Of a stretch of DNA of 48,956 bases, positions 40,482 to 48,956 are shown in pieces. The DNA is taken from contig JAQVVF010000008.1 in NCBI GenBank assembly GCA_028699085.1, positions 1 through 48,956 of the forward strand, read 5' to 3'. The notes under the pieces are model-generated. The model saw only the letters and a list, made by a program, of their open reading frames with translations. It was not told the origin of the DNA and did no database searches. Numbering within the stretch: the first letter of the stretch is position 1; every line of letters begins with the position of its first letter. The position numbers and the translations under genes were made by a program. Source of the DNA: Patescibacteria group bacterium. Its GTDB lineage: Bacteria; Patescibacteriota; JABMPQ01; JAQVVF01.

Positions 40482-43400
40482 TTACTTTATAGATCTTTTT
40501 AATGAATTTTTATATTCTGTACTACCCGTTAATTCCTTATCAATTTCTGTTAAAGCATCAGTTGCGTTCAAGCCATCTTTTTTAAGTTTATCAAACTTGT
40601 TGACATAATATGGCTGTCCATCTGGATCAACTGGTCTTCCTAGAACAGCTATATATAGCAACGAAATTGCATCAGATGTGCCGCCTCTTTTATAAACATC
40701 TTTTAATAATCTTCTAAATTCATCAGAATTTCTTAAATCAGCTCTGATGCTTGCTGTTGAAGGATATTTAGTAGCATTCATAAATCTACTAATATCCGAC
40801 ATTTGAGTGATGCCACGACTTAGAGATTTAACAAAACTTAATTCAATATCAGCTTTTCTTAAACCTTGCTTGCCTGTTCCCCAGAATTGCTGAAGGTTTG
40901 TTCTTGGCTCATCTGTACCTAGCATAACGTAAGTAACCATGCTACCAAATGATAAGTTTCCTTTTTGAACTTGTTTCGCCCAATATTTAACCCCTTCATT
41001 ATCGTAACGACGATAAATATCAGTTGGCTTCAAACGATCATGATAGTTGTATAAAACTTTGACAGCTTTGTTGATATTATTTTTCTTTTGAAGATTTTTT
41101 AAGATGCTATAAAATTGTTTGTATCTTTGATCACCAGCCATGGCTGTTCTTAAACCAAAAGGAGAAACCTTGGAACTTTCAGTCCAGAAATAAACACCGC
41201 CATTTTCAAAGTTTTTGAATTTATTATTTAATTTCTTGATATCAGAAGCAACCTGTCCTTTATTTTTGAGGTTCAATTCAATTGTTCCATATTTTTTTAG
41301 ATCATATTTGCCATTGTATAATCTGTTCTTGACATAAAGAACTTCGCCTCCTCTTTGCAATGATTTGAAATCAAAGAAATCAGATTTTTTATTATTTGAA
41401 TCAATTTGATAGAAATATTTTTTGCTCTTATAATTTCCATCATCATTTTGCCAAAGATTTTCAACATTTAATTTATAAGCAATTGCATAATACTTATTAG
41501 GATTGCGTGGGTCTTTGTAGACTTTCAAAACATCAGTCAGATTTTCTTTTTTACTGCTAAATCTAACTCTTAGCTTGTTGTCTTTAAAATCATTAATTAA
41601 TTTCTGTTCTGTATATGCAAAATTAGTTAGATCATTTGGATCAGCCCAAAATTTTACAATGACACGTCCTAATCCTCGATAGATAATCGATGAAGAAATT
41701 GCTAACTTCGGTTCTGTAATTTCTGTAGGCTGTTCTTCTAAGACTCTAACAACATTCTGAGAACAATTTGGATTGTTCGGAAGATTCTTTGCGCATTCGT
41801 CTTCTATTATAATTGAAACTGGATCAGGCTGGCATGTAGCATCGCAAATATTTTGTTTACCTGTAATACAATTATTGACTCCATATTTTGTTTCGCATTT
41901 TTTTAATATTTCTAAATCTGAAATTCCTGAAAACTCTTCTGTTCTTTTGCACCCGTTTGTTTTATCATTTTGATCGCAATAGTTAAATGAACTTGTTTTT
42001 TCAACCACAGTTGATTGACAGCATTGGGAGCTAACTGAACAGCTTTTTGTTCCGTTGACACCATATCCTATGCATTCATCAGGATTAATCTTGTTGCATG
42101 TCTGTATTGAAGTATCACAATAATATAAGGTTTGTGTTTCTTGTTTATTACATGCTGAATCACAAGTTGCACTTGAATTGGCATCGCTTGTTGGATAGCA
42201 GACTCCATATTGACTGTTACAAGCTTCTTGAGTAGACAAAGCAATCTGACAGCCAACTCCAGTTTCGCAATAATAATATTCTTGCTTTGGCTCGCAATCA
42301 GATGCCTGACAGCTGGCTATGTCACTATAACAGCCCATTGCAGCTTCTAACTCAGGATCGCCATTCGCACAAGGTTCAGAATCTGTAACTTGTCTTTTTT
42401 CAATACATGTATTATTTTCACATCTTGCAACAACTTCAGAACAAAGACTAATAGGATTTGTCGCGCACTCATCTTCAGAATTAAAGCATCTATTTTCTCC
42501 AAATTGAGCAAGACAATCTGCCATGCTCATATTAAGAGAGCCGCAATGATTCCGTCCCAATGGATTTAAATCGCAGAATACTACAGAAACTACTTGAGGC
42601 TGCTGGCAAGCATCCTGTGCAGTTTGGAAATCTGCATCAGTTTCATGATAGCATTTTTCAACATTATTAGCTGTTTGGCAACTTATACGAGCAGCTTCTA
42701 GAGGATTAGCAGCATTAGGATCGCTTGCTATAGACCTACTCTCCCATACACCATTGTAGCAAGCAGAAAATGTATATTGTGTTGAAGTTGCTGTTTGCGA
42801 TGGACAAGCGTCGGCAGCTTCTTGAAAACCTGCTTCGCCTTCTCGGTAGCATGTTCCTGGATTGTTTGTGTTTTCACAAATTGATCGAGCATCTTCTAAA
42901 TTACTAGCTCCGAAAGTATTGCTATTCCATGCGCCATTATAGCAAGCAAAAAATTTATATTGCTGACAAGCGTCGGCAACTGCTTGAAAACCTGCTTCAC
43001 CTTCTTGATAACACATTCCTGGGTGATTAGTGTTTATGCAAATTAGCCGGGCGGCATCTAAATTATCAGCTTCAAAAGTATTACTATTCCATGCGCCTTG
43101 ATAGCAAGCAAAAAATGTGTATTGTGTTCCGGTTGGCTCGTTGATGCTTTCTCCACAAATACAATTTGCTTTTTGGCTATAGCAAGTATCAATATCATAT
43201 CCCATATGTGATTCTATATAAGAAACACAATCTTTGTTGTTTGTAAATCTATCAGTTGCTACACCACAAGCAGAATTTGGTTCGCCACAATAATAATATG
43301 TCTTTGCTGTATTATTGCAATTAGCCGCAGCATCACTTTCGTTGTTATAACAAGTCATACTTTCGTCGACAGCTAAATATTGAGAAGTACGATATTTTGA

Positions 43401-44330
43401 GGTCATTGCTTGTGAACATTCGTCAGCTCCAGCTTGGCTATCTTCATATGTCTCTGATGTTTTTCCAACTGTCCAATTAATGGGTAGATTCGAACTATCA
43501 GTTGGAGAACAATAATAATAAAAAATACCGCTTGATACTATTGTTAAATCTTGATTGTCAGTATTTTCTGTACTAGTTGCATAGCTAATTTCTGAATCAT
43601 TGCTAGCAGAGTTATAGTTTACAATCCTGTTTAATTCTTTTGTATAAATTGCATTCATTTCATTACTAGTTGTGTTTGCATCACTATTGGTTTCTTCAGT
43701 AATCTGTGCTGATGAAGCATCGTTTAATTGAGTGACTTCATTGACTACACTTTCTCCAGTAGTTTCGATATCTCTAATTTGAGAGGAAGTGAATTCAGTA
43801 TAAGGACTCGTAAATTCTACATCTCCTGTTCCGCCGGTAAATTTATCGTATGTCGCTTGCAATACTAATTCTTCAGCTGGTTGAACTTGGTAGCTGTCAA
43901 TTGTTCCTTTGTCGACTAAAATATTAACTTGTTCACTAATTAATGCAGTTGTTTTAGTAACATTTGATTCTGCTGCTTGTTGAACCAGAATATCCTTTTG
44001 AACTTCATTAACTACTTGAGCAGTTGTTGTGCCAGTATCTTGAGCTTGCTTTTCAATAATTGGTATGATAGAACTAGCAATTTGCTCGTATTTGACTTGT
44101 GTGTCCGTAATAGTAGTTTTATCAGTGACTTGCGAAGATACTAATTCAACATTCGGCTGATATTCCTGCTCAAATAAAGGCAAAGTTGCTTCTTCTGTAA
44201 CTTTGGTGTTGTAATTTACAACAGCAAAATAGATCAAAGCACCAATACCAATAGCTGCAGCAACAGCTGCAACAATACCTGTGATTTGACTAGTTTTTGT
44301 TTTGGTTTCAATTTGTGGCGTTTGTGGCAT
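40482..44330 (-). CDS. Giant Cys-rich surface protein with tandem modules and C-terminal DUF4214
   Basis: 1282 residues. N-terminal transmembrane helix about 17-37. Residues about 270-840 are Cys-rich and include three tandem modules of 54-61 residues (FFACYNGAWNSNTFGASNLE ... GTCYREGEAGFQEAADAC) and further CxxxxC units with YYYC openings, probably disulfide-bonded. From about 880 onward it is homologous to 36911-40429 (GLGRVIVKFWADPNDL, VYKDPRNPNKYYAIAYKLN and SPFGLRTAMAG), with DUF4214 at the end (LYIAVLGRPVDPDGQPYYVN). Its ATG lies inside the upstream gene (23-nt overlap). Likely an adhesive or structural cell-surface protein. Confidence 0.82.
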   Translation of the reverse strand: MPQTPQIETKTKTSQITGIVAAVAAAIGIGALIYFAVVNYNTKVTEEATLPLFEQEYQPNVELVSSQVTDKTTITDTQVKYEQIASSIIPIIEKQAQDTGTTTAQVVNEVQKDILVQQAAESNVTKTTALISEQVNILVDKGTIDSYQVQPAEELVLQATYDKFTGGTGDVEFTSPYTEFTSSQIRDIETTGESVVNEVTQLNDASSAQITEETNSDANTTSNEMNAIYTKELNRIVNYNSASNDSEISYATSTENTDNQDLTIVSSGIFYYYCSPTDSSNLPINWTVGKTSETYEDSQAGADECSQAMTSKYRTSQYLAVDESMTCYNNESDAAANCNNTAKTYYYCGEPNSACGVATDRFTNNKDCVSYIESHMGYDIDTCYSQKANCICGESINEPTGTQYTFFACYQGAWNSNTFEADNLDAARLICINTNHPGMCYQEGEAGFQAVADACQQYKFFACYNGAWNSNTFGASNLEDARSICENTNNPGTCYREGEAGFQEAADACPSQTATSTQYTFSACYNGVWESRSIASDPNAANPLEAARISCQTANNVEKCYHETDADFQTAQDACQQPQVVSVVFCDLNPLGRNHCGSLNMSMADCLAQFGENRCFNSEDECATNPISLCSEVVARCENNTCIEKRQVTDSEPCANGDPELEAAMGCYSDIASCQASDCEPKQEYYYCETGVGCQIALSTQEACNSQYGVCYPTSDANSSATCDSACNKQETQTLYYCDTSIQTCNKINPDECIGYGVNGTKSCSVSSQCCQSTVVEKTSSFNYCDQNDKTNGCKRTEEFSGISDLEILKKCETKYGVNNCITGKQNICDATCQPDPVSIIIEDECAKNLPNNPNCSQNVVRVLEEQPTEITEPKLAISSSIIYRGLGRVIVKFWADPNDLTNFAYTEQKLINDFKDNKLRVRFSSKKENLTDVLKVYKDPRNPNKYYAIAYKLNVENLWQNDDGNYKSKKYFYQIDSNNKKSDFFDFKSLQRGGEVLYVKNRLYNGKYDLKKYGTIELNLKNKGQVASDIKKLNNKFKNFENGGVYFWTESSKVSPFGLRTAMAGDQRYKQFYSILKNLQKKNNINKAVKVLYNYHDRLKPTDIYRRYDNEGVKYWAKQVQKGNLSFGSMVTYVMLGTDEPRTNLQQFWGTGKQGLRKADIELSFVKSLSRGITQMSDISRFMNATKYPSTASIRADLRNSDEFRRLLKDVYKRGGTSDAISLLYIAVLGRPVDPDGQPYYVNKFDKLKKDGLNATDALTEIDKELTGSTEYKNSLKRSIK

Positions 44331-45084
44331 GTTTGATTTTTTTAAGTTCTAAAAATATTTGATATTGAAAAATAATAATCAAAGGAGTAACAACAATGCT
44401 CAAAAAAGGCATGGCCATAGTTCCTAGAAAAGGAATTATATTAACCGCCATCATTCCAACTTCGATAATCAAGATGAAAACGAAATTATAGAGAAAAACT
44501 GTACCCATGTAGCCTTTAACTAACTCTTTTGATTTTTTGAATGCCTCGCCAATTGATAGGTTGTCAAGAATAATTAAGAAAAGAGTTTGCGAAAGCCAAA
44601 GACTAAAAATAATACCTGGAATTATAAAACAAATAAAACCAGCAAAAATAATTAGCATTATTAAAACAAGTGCGAAAAAAACCTTCCAAACTTTTGGCCA
44701 GCAAGATTTGATAAATTGGACAAAATCTAAACTTTCAGTATGTTTTTTGGCAATAAGAGTAATTAATGAGCTCATCAACCAACTGTTAAGTAAAAAACTA
44801 AGCCCAAATACAATAAAAAATAAAAGTACTGACGTTGTTATAATGACTGCAAGCATCAATATCCCTCCTAATCCAGCTGCTGTTTGATCCTGATTGATCA
44901 TTAAAGGGATGCTCCCTAAAATTCCAGCAAATTGTAAGAATATGATTGAGAAAACAATTATAAAAATTACAACAAATTGTGCAATTGTAAAAATAGCACT
45001 AACTCCAACATAATTGCCCCAATTTTTTTCAAACTGATTCCAGGTTGAGTGAAAAAAATCCCCTAACGGCTTAAAGTTTTGCAT
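44308..45084 (-). CDS. Multi-span membrane protein (GPDPase_memb/DUF975-like)
   Basis: 258 residues with about six transmembrane helices (near 28-52, 72-98, 100-118, 135-160, 165-180 and 200-245). The pattern (GNYVGVSAIFTIAQFVVIFI, FICFIIPGIIFSLWLSQTLF and NLSIGEAFKKSKELVKGYMG) resembles membrane domains of the glycerophosphodiester-phosphodiesterase-associated/DUF975 type. No catalytic residues are seen. First gene of the surface-protein operon. It ends at TGA and overlaps the next start, indicating coupling. Perhaps it helps insert or anchor the large surface proteins, by context only. Confidence 0.72.
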   Translation of the reverse strand: MQNFKPLGDFFHSTWNQFEKNWGNYVGVSAIFTIAQFVVIFIIVFSIIFLQFAGILGSIPLMINQDQTAAGLGGILMLAVIITTSVLLFFIVFGLSFLLNSWLMSSLITLIAKKHTESLDFVQFIKSCWPKVWKVFFALVLIMLIIFAGFICFIIPGIIFSLWLSQTLFLIILDNLSIGEAFKKSKELVKGYMGTVFLYNFVFILIIEVGMMAVNIIPFLGTMAMPFLSIVVTPLIIIFQYQIFLELKKIKHATNATN

Positions 45085-45126
45085 GATAAATTGTCTTTTG
45101 TTTTAAAATTTTCTGTATTTATGTTT

Positions 45127-45155
45127 AGTATAACAAAAATTATTAGAATTAACAA
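45127..45155 (-). promoter_or_regulatory. Promoter of the surface-protein operon
   Basis: On the minus strand: TTGTTA, 17 nt, TATACT, about 43 nt before the ATG at 45084; divergent from the GH18 promoter. Confidence 0.7.
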
Positions 45156-45192
45156 TTGTAAAAAAGTTGATAACTTAAAAAACTATTAAAAA

Positions 45193-45221
45193 TTAACTAT
45201 TAACAATTAATCTGCTATAAT
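45193..45221 (+). promoter_or_regulatory. Extended -10 promoter of the GH18 gene
   Basis: TTAACT, 17 nt, with TGCTATAAT as an extended -10. The start site falls near 45228, after the first ATG (45226). Translation therefore probably begins at the second ATG (45232) on a nearly leaderless mRNA. Confidence 0.65.
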
Positions 45222-45225
45222 ATGT

Positions 45226-47823
45226 ATGCAGATGAAAAAACTAAAAAACAAAAAAATAATCTGCAGTTTTGTATTAGTCCTAATAATATTTCAGGCATTT
45301 TTTGTGTTACGCTCAGATGCTTTCTCGAATATTTCGAATGAAAAATCGAATGCTACTAATTTGAACACAAACGATAAAAATGATACTAATCCGCCTCACA
45401 TTCCTCAAGGCTTTAACGTAAAAGCTTTAGATAATGCTCTGGAATTAAATTGGCAAGGAAATGTGAAAGAAGATGAAGTCGACAAATATTTGATTAATCT
45501 TAGAACTTCTGTTGAAAAAGAGGATGGTGATCCAATTGAAGTTGCAAATAATGTCTTTTCGTATCAGATTAAAGATTTAGCAAAAGCTTTTTATTTTATC
45601 AGTATTCAAGCAATGGATAAGGCAGGAAATAAGAGTAAGACAACAAAAGAAATTGGTATTGCGCCAAACTCGTCAGATAATAACGGCTTTCAAGTCATTG
45701 GCTGGATGCCGTTGATTGATGTGCCGGATCAAAAAAATACAGTAAATAATAATTTTGATGTTTTCACTTCTTTATCTCCTTTTATCTATTCTCTTGAACC
45801 AGATGGGACGATAAAAAAACATGGTGAAATATTTGATGATGAAATGAAAGAAAAATTAAAAAATTCGGATAAAAAAAATATTCCAACAATCACTAATAAT
45901 TTTGATGATAATGCCAAAGGGACAACTGTAGTAATGGATTGGCGGAAAAGAAGAAAGAATATTGAAATGATAATTTCGGAAATTAAAAAAAATGATTATG
46001 ATGGCATTGATATAGATTTTGAAAATTTAGATAATAAAGCAAGAGAAGATTTCAGCCAGTATATTAAAGTTTTGGCAAAAGAATTACACCAAATTAATAA
46101 AATATTATCAGTAACTTTACAAGCGAAACAATCGGATGATGAATCTTGGACACAAGCTTATGATTTTGAAAAATTAGGCGAATCCGCTGATCAGATTAGA
46201 ATTATGACTTATGATCATGCAAGAGCTAATACCCAGCCTGGACCAATTGCACCAATCAAGTGGATGGTGAAAGCTTTGACTTATGCGCAAAGCAGAGTTG
46301 ATTCAACAAAAATAATAGCTGGTCTTCCTTTTTATGCTTATGATTGGTGCACTGAAGGAATGTGTGAAAATAGAGGCTTGGTTTATGACGGAGTAAAAAA
46401 TATAATTGATGAAAATAATATTGAAGTTGAATGGGATGACGAAGCAAAATGTCCTTGGTTTTATTATAAAGATGATCGAGGCAATCCCCATACTGTTTAT
46501 TTTGAAAATGAGAGAAGTATCACAGAAAAAATTAATGTAATAAAAAAATTAGGAATTGCTGGAGTGGCGATTTGGAGATTAGGTAACGAAGATCAAGGAA
46601 ATTTTACATCTTTAAAAAATATTAAAAGATTGGAAGTTGATTCAGTTTATAATATCAAAGCTGAACCACTTGATTCTGAAATAAAATTATCTTGGGAAGC
46701 GCCAATCAATAAAGATTTTAAGGGCTACAAAGTTTTATTCAAAAAACAAGGAGGAGAACAAAGATTTTTGAGTGTTTTTGGAACAACAGAAATGTTAATT
46801 CCAAATTTGGAAAATAATGAAGAATATTATATTTCAATTTTGCCTCTCACTTGGGATGCTTTGTTAAATGACGATATTGATGAAGATAATCTTGAACCGC
46901 AAATTGTAGTAACGCCAACTGATTATTCATTTCCTTCAACAATTAAAGATTTAAAAGCAAAAAATGCAACTGATACGACAATTGATCTTTCTTGGACTGC
47001 ATCTGGCGATGATTATGACCAAGGGTTAGCAAGTTATTATGATATTAGATATTCGGAAAATATTGTAAATGAAAATAATTTTTATGATGCCACTCAATAT
47101 AAGGCTTATCCGCAAACCTTGATTCCCCCATCTTTGCAAGAAATACAATTGGAGACTTTAACTCCTGGAACGAAATATTTTATTGCTGTCAAAACATTGG
47201 ATGAAGAAAAAAATCCATCATTAATTTCTAATGTTGTTTCGATAAACACTATTGATACAATACCTCCTAAAATTCCAAGCGAACCAGTTGTAAAATCATT
47301 TGATAAGAAAGTTGAAGTAAATTGGCAGAAAAATTCGGAAAAAGATTTAGCATCTTATAAATTGTATTACAAACAGGAAAAAAGTTTTTATAATGCAATT
47401 GAAATAAAACCTGATAAGAATATTTATGTGCTTGAAAATTTGGAAAATAATTATCATTATTTTGTATCAATTTCAGCAGTTGATTTTAGCGGTAATGAAA
47501 GCGCCAGAACTAAAGAAATTGAAGTAACTCCTAAGGCAAATAGTCTTTGGCAAAGAATTAATGATAGTCTTAATAAATCTCAAGAAAAATTAAAAGCAGC
47601 TGGATTAATTTTTGGCAAAAGATTAATTTCAACAGAAGCTGTACCATACCTGGTGATGTTTAGTATTGTGATTATTAATATTTTTATATTTTCTGGATTA
47701 AAAAGAGAGATTGGCAAAAGAGTGAAAGAAACTGTCAAAAAAGAACAAACAAAAATAGAACCTGATGTTGCAAAAAATGTTAATAATAGAGCTGACATTG
47801 TTGATTTAAGGCAAAAAAAATAG
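45226..47823 (+). CDS. Cell-surface GH18 glycosidase-like protein with fibronectin type III domains
   Basis: 865 residues (863 from the preferred start MKKLKNKK). Signal anchor 1-32; FN3 domain about 55-142; GH18 barrel about 150-465 with the catalytic DxxDxDxE block KNDYDGIDIDFENLD (Glu is the acid) and IRIMTYDHARANTQPGPIAP; then three FN3 domains (about 475-565, 570-675 and 680-765). A transmembrane helix lies near 805-825 with a basic cytoplasmic tail. The family includes chitinases and spore-cortex or peptidoglycan hydrolases such as YaaH. Displayed on the outer face, it could cut GlcNAc-containing polymers of self or host; the substrate is unknown. Confidence 0.88.
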   Translation: MQMKKLKNKKIICSFVLVLIIFQAFFVLRSDAFSNISNEKSNATNLNTNDKNDTNPPHIPQGFNVKALDNALELNWQGNVKEDEVDKYLINLRTSVEKEDGDPIEVANNVFSYQIKDLAKAFYFISIQAMDKAGNKSKTTKEIGIAPNSSDNNGFQVIGWMPLIDVPDQKNTVNNNFDVFTSLSPFIYSLEPDGTIKKHGEIFDDEMKEKLKNSDKKNIPTITNNFDDNAKGTTVVMDWRKRRKNIEMIISEIKKNDYDGIDIDFENLDNKAREDFSQYIKVLAKELHQINKILSVTLQAKQSDDESWTQAYDFEKLGESADQIRIMTYDHARANTQPGPIAPIKWMVKALTYAQSRVDSTKIIAGLPFYAYDWCTEGMCENRGLVYDGVKNIIDENNIEVEWDDEAKCPWFYYKDDRGNPHTVYFENERSITEKINVIKKLGIAGVAIWRLGNEDQGNFTSLKNIKRLEVDSVYNIKAEPLDSEIKLSWEAPINKDFKGYKVLFKKQGGEQRFLSVFGTTEMLIPNLENNEEYYISILPLTWDALLNDDIDEDNLEPQIVVTPTDYSFPSTIKDLKAKNATDTTIDLSWTASGDDYDQGLASYYDIRYSENIVNENNFYDATQYKAYPQTLIPPSLQEIQLETLTPGTKYFIAVKTLDEEKNPSLISNVVSINTIDTIPPKIPSEPVVKSFDKKVEVNWQKNSEKDLASYKLYYKQEKSFYNAIEIKPDKNIYVLENLENNYHYFVSISAVDFSGNESARTKEIEVTPKANSLWQRINDSLNKSQEKLKAAGLIFGKRLISTEAVPYLVMFSIVIINIFIFSGLKREIGKRVKETVKKEQTKIEPDVAKNVNNRADIVDLRQKK

Positions 47824-47825
47824 AC

Positions 47826-47853
47826 TTGACTTCAATAAATTTAATGTTATAAT
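47826..47853 (+). promoter_or_regulatory. Promoter of the 74-aa gene
   Basis: TTGACT, 16 nt, TATAAT, then a leader of about 50 nt with hairpin CCCAA-aaac-TTGGG and the strong Shine-Dalgarno AAAGGAG 7 nt before the ATG. Confidence 0.8.
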
Positions 47854-47909
47854 CTTGACAAGGTAGCGAGCCAGAAAGCACCCAAAAACTTGGGGAAAGG
47901 AGCGAAAGA

Positions 47910-48134
47910 ATGTGCGATCCTAGACACGAAATGAATCAAGTTAGTGATCCAGAGTTGACTAATTGCCGTATTGGAGTGGTCGCAGGTCATGTAGTTTCAA
48001 TAATTGGTGATTGGCGAGATGCAAGACATCAAACTCACTATTCTGTGAGGTTGCCTAATGGTGAGATTAATTATGATGTTCATCAAGATGACATCAGTTT
48101 CGATCGGAATCTCATCCGTAGCATCAGCCAGTAA
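47910..48134 (+). CDS. Small beta-rich protein of unknown function (74 aa)
   Basis: 74 residues, MCDPRHEMNQVSDPELTNCR at the start. The core CRIGVVAGHVVSIIGDWRDA and HYSVRLPNGEINYDVHQDDI has the strand pattern of a small SH3/Tudor-like barrel, which is inference. The gene has its own promoter, leader hairpin, strong ribosome-binding site and terminator, and uses more G/C-ending codons than its neighbours. It looks like a stand-alone, well-expressed cytoplasmic protein. No family recognised. Confidence 0.7.
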   Translation: MCDPRHEMNQVSDPELTNCRIGVVAGHVVSIIGDWRDARHQTHYSVRLPNGEINYDVHQDDISFDRNLIRSISQ

Positions 48135-48157
48135 AATTTATTTATTTTGTACTTTGT

Positions 48158-48180
48158 AATCCGTTTTGACGGATTTTTTT
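48158..48180 (+). terminator. Terminator of the 74-aa gene
   Basis: AATCCGT-tttg-ACGGATT followed by TTTTT; a perfect 7-bp stem. Confidence 0.88.
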
Positions 48181-48181
48181 G

Positions 48182-48209
48182 TTGACAAAAACTCTAAAAA
48201 TGATACATT
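48182..48209 (+). promoter_or_regulatory. Promoter of the 187-aa gene
   Basis: TTGACA (perfect), 16 nt, TACATT. The leader has hairpin TCTCT-agacccg-AGAGA (48224-48240) directly before the Shine-Dalgarno GGAGGAG (48244-48250). Confidence 0.75.
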
Positions 48210-48253
48210 AACAAGTTCTTTATTCTCTAGACCCGAGAGACGAGGAGGAGAAA

Positions 48254-48817
48254 ATGAGACTTGATCAGCTCCCAAAAACAGAAGAAGACTATTTCGTATT
48301 GATTGATTGCGTGACTTCAACACTTGGATGTGGTGGAACAACTCCTTCGGAATGGGTGCAGAAATCTGCAGCTTGCAAGTTTGATGAAGGCGATCCACTG
48401 TGGAATTTGCAAAGGATTCTGGTTGAAATGGTGAATTCTTTGTGTGATAGCTTTGGCATTGTTAATCCTATTTCTGAAAGAAGAAAGATTGATTTGGCTT
48501 GGTTTAGCTTTGATGCTTGGTTCAAAAGGATGCAACGACTATATGAAAATGATAACTACACGCTACTTATTTGTTCAGTATGTCCATATTCAGAAGGAGA
48601 ACGAGCATTTAAGGAAAAAGGCAGCTGTATTGCTTGTAGCAAAAATCCTAAGATCAGGAGATTGTTCAGACCCTGGCTTTGCGGAATGATCAGCCATGGA
48701 ATTTGGCAAGAAGAAGATCTTTACAAAAATATGGTCAAAGACTTTGGCGAACAAACTTGGACAAGATTTTTCGTAATGATGTTGAATTTAAGCATTCAAG
48801 AAGTTAGAAATCGGTAA
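48254..48817 (+). CDS. Protein of unknown function with a CxxC-CxxC zinc-ribbon-like motif
   Basis: 187 residues, no signal or membrane segment. A helical N-terminal part contains GDPLWNLQRILVEMVNSLCD. Near 107-128 lies CSVCPYSEGERAFKEKGSCI followed by AC, that is CxxC-x15-CxxC, a likely zinc-binding knuckle. Aromatic-rich C-terminus (HGIWQEEDLYKNM). GGAGGAG in front of the ATG sets the start. It has its own promoter and terminator, like the 74-aa gene before it, with a matching leader design. No family recognised. Confidence 0.7.
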   Translation: MRLDQLPKTEEDYFVLIDCVTSTLGCGGTTPSEWVQKSAACKFDEGDPLWNLQRILVEMVNSLCDSFGIVNPISERRKIDLAWFSFDAWFKRMQRLYENDNYTLLICSVCPYSEGERAFKEKGSCIACSKNPKIRRLFRPWLCGMISHGIWQEEDLYKNMVKDFGEQTWTRFFVMMLNLSIQEVRNR

Positions 48818-48838
48818 TTAAGTTCTTTCAATAACCTA

Positions 48839-48864
48839 CCGCCAGCTTATCGCTGGCGGTTTTT
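48839..48864 (+). terminator. Terminator of the 187-aa gene with a second palindrome
   Basis: CCGCCAGC-ttatc-GCTGGCGG followed by TTTTT. A second hairpin GCTGGC-ttac-GCCAGC follows at 48870-48885 and reuses the same stem word. From 48886 to the window end (48956) no gene is evident. Confidence 0.88.
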
Positions 48865-48956
48865 ATCTTGCTGGCTTACGCCAGCTATTGGCTGATTTTA
48901 GAACAACGGTAACTTTGGTGGTGGCAACTGATTATGTCTTTGATTTTCAATGTATT

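Noticed and set aside
42068-42256. Alternative-frame ORFs inside the giant surface-protein genes
   Set aside because: Shadows of Cys-rich and Asn-rich coding sequence without start signals or sensible composition.

Overview
The window looks like a chromosomal segment of a Candidate Phyla Radiation (Patescibacteria, Parcubacteria-like) bacterium. The reasons are the low GC, mostly TAA stops, almost no Shine-Dalgarno sites, a monoderm-style type IV secretion-like locus (PrgI family, TraC-like domain, VirB4, VirB6/TrbL-like), 23S-rRNA-IVP-type four-helix-bundle ORFs, and large Asn-rich or Cys-rich surface proteins ending in DUF4214. The assignment is inferred from gene content; no rRNA gene is present to confirm it. 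The standard genetic code applies: TGA ends three genes, and long ORFs contain no internal TGA, with one exception at 130-132.

Layout. (1) 1-15.7 kb, all minus strand: one long secretion/pilus-like operon starting at a near-consensus promoter (15668-15696). Order: thrombospondin-3-type calcium-repeat protein, secreted protein, VirB6-like channel, soluble protein, PrgI/VirB3-like, TraC-like, VirB4 ATPase, Asn-rich lipoprotein, small membrane protein, Ig-like membrane protein, TolB-like propeller, and an SGNH hydrolase/pilin-like/transglycosylase fusion interrupted by an in-frame TGA. Three four-helix-bundle ORFs sit between these genes, each inside its own AT-rich inverted repeat. (2) 15.9-20.7 kb: uvrD-rsmA operon, hup (HU) and galT. 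(3) 20.9-24.8 kb: a 1270-residue surface protein whose promoter abuts a (GAA)11 microsatellite. (4) 24.8-27.5 kb: rny-ymdB. (5) 27.5-34.1 kb: infB-rbfA-DHH phosphoesterase-cdaA-cdaR(ybbR)-clpP-small membrane ORF, apparently one operon. A c-di-AMP receptor gene (darA-like) diverges from it with a leaderless promoter, so c-di-AMP synthesis, regulation, possible breakdown and sensing lie together. (6) 34.8-36.2 kb: recF-dciA. (7) 36.3-45.1 kb: operon of a multi-span membrane protein, two giant paralogous DUF4214 surface proteins and a small anchored protein. (8) 45.2-47.8 kb: a GH18/FN3 cell-surface glycosidase-like protein. (9) 47.8-48.9 kb: two small genes of unknown function with strong promoters and strong ribosome-binding sites, unlike most of the window.

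The most unusual feature is a family of AT-rich, roughly 100-150 bp imperfect inverted repeats that fill most intergenic gaps and often touch or supply the stop codon of the preceding gene. At least three sequence subfamilies exist both empty and carrying a four-helix-bundle ORF. One empty copy still contains the first codons of such an ORF, and another is identical over 45 bp to an ORF-bearing copy. This is the architecture of the intervening sequences of 23S rRNA genes (ORF between complementary ends), but placed between protein genes within mRNAs. It may be an undescribed cassette system.
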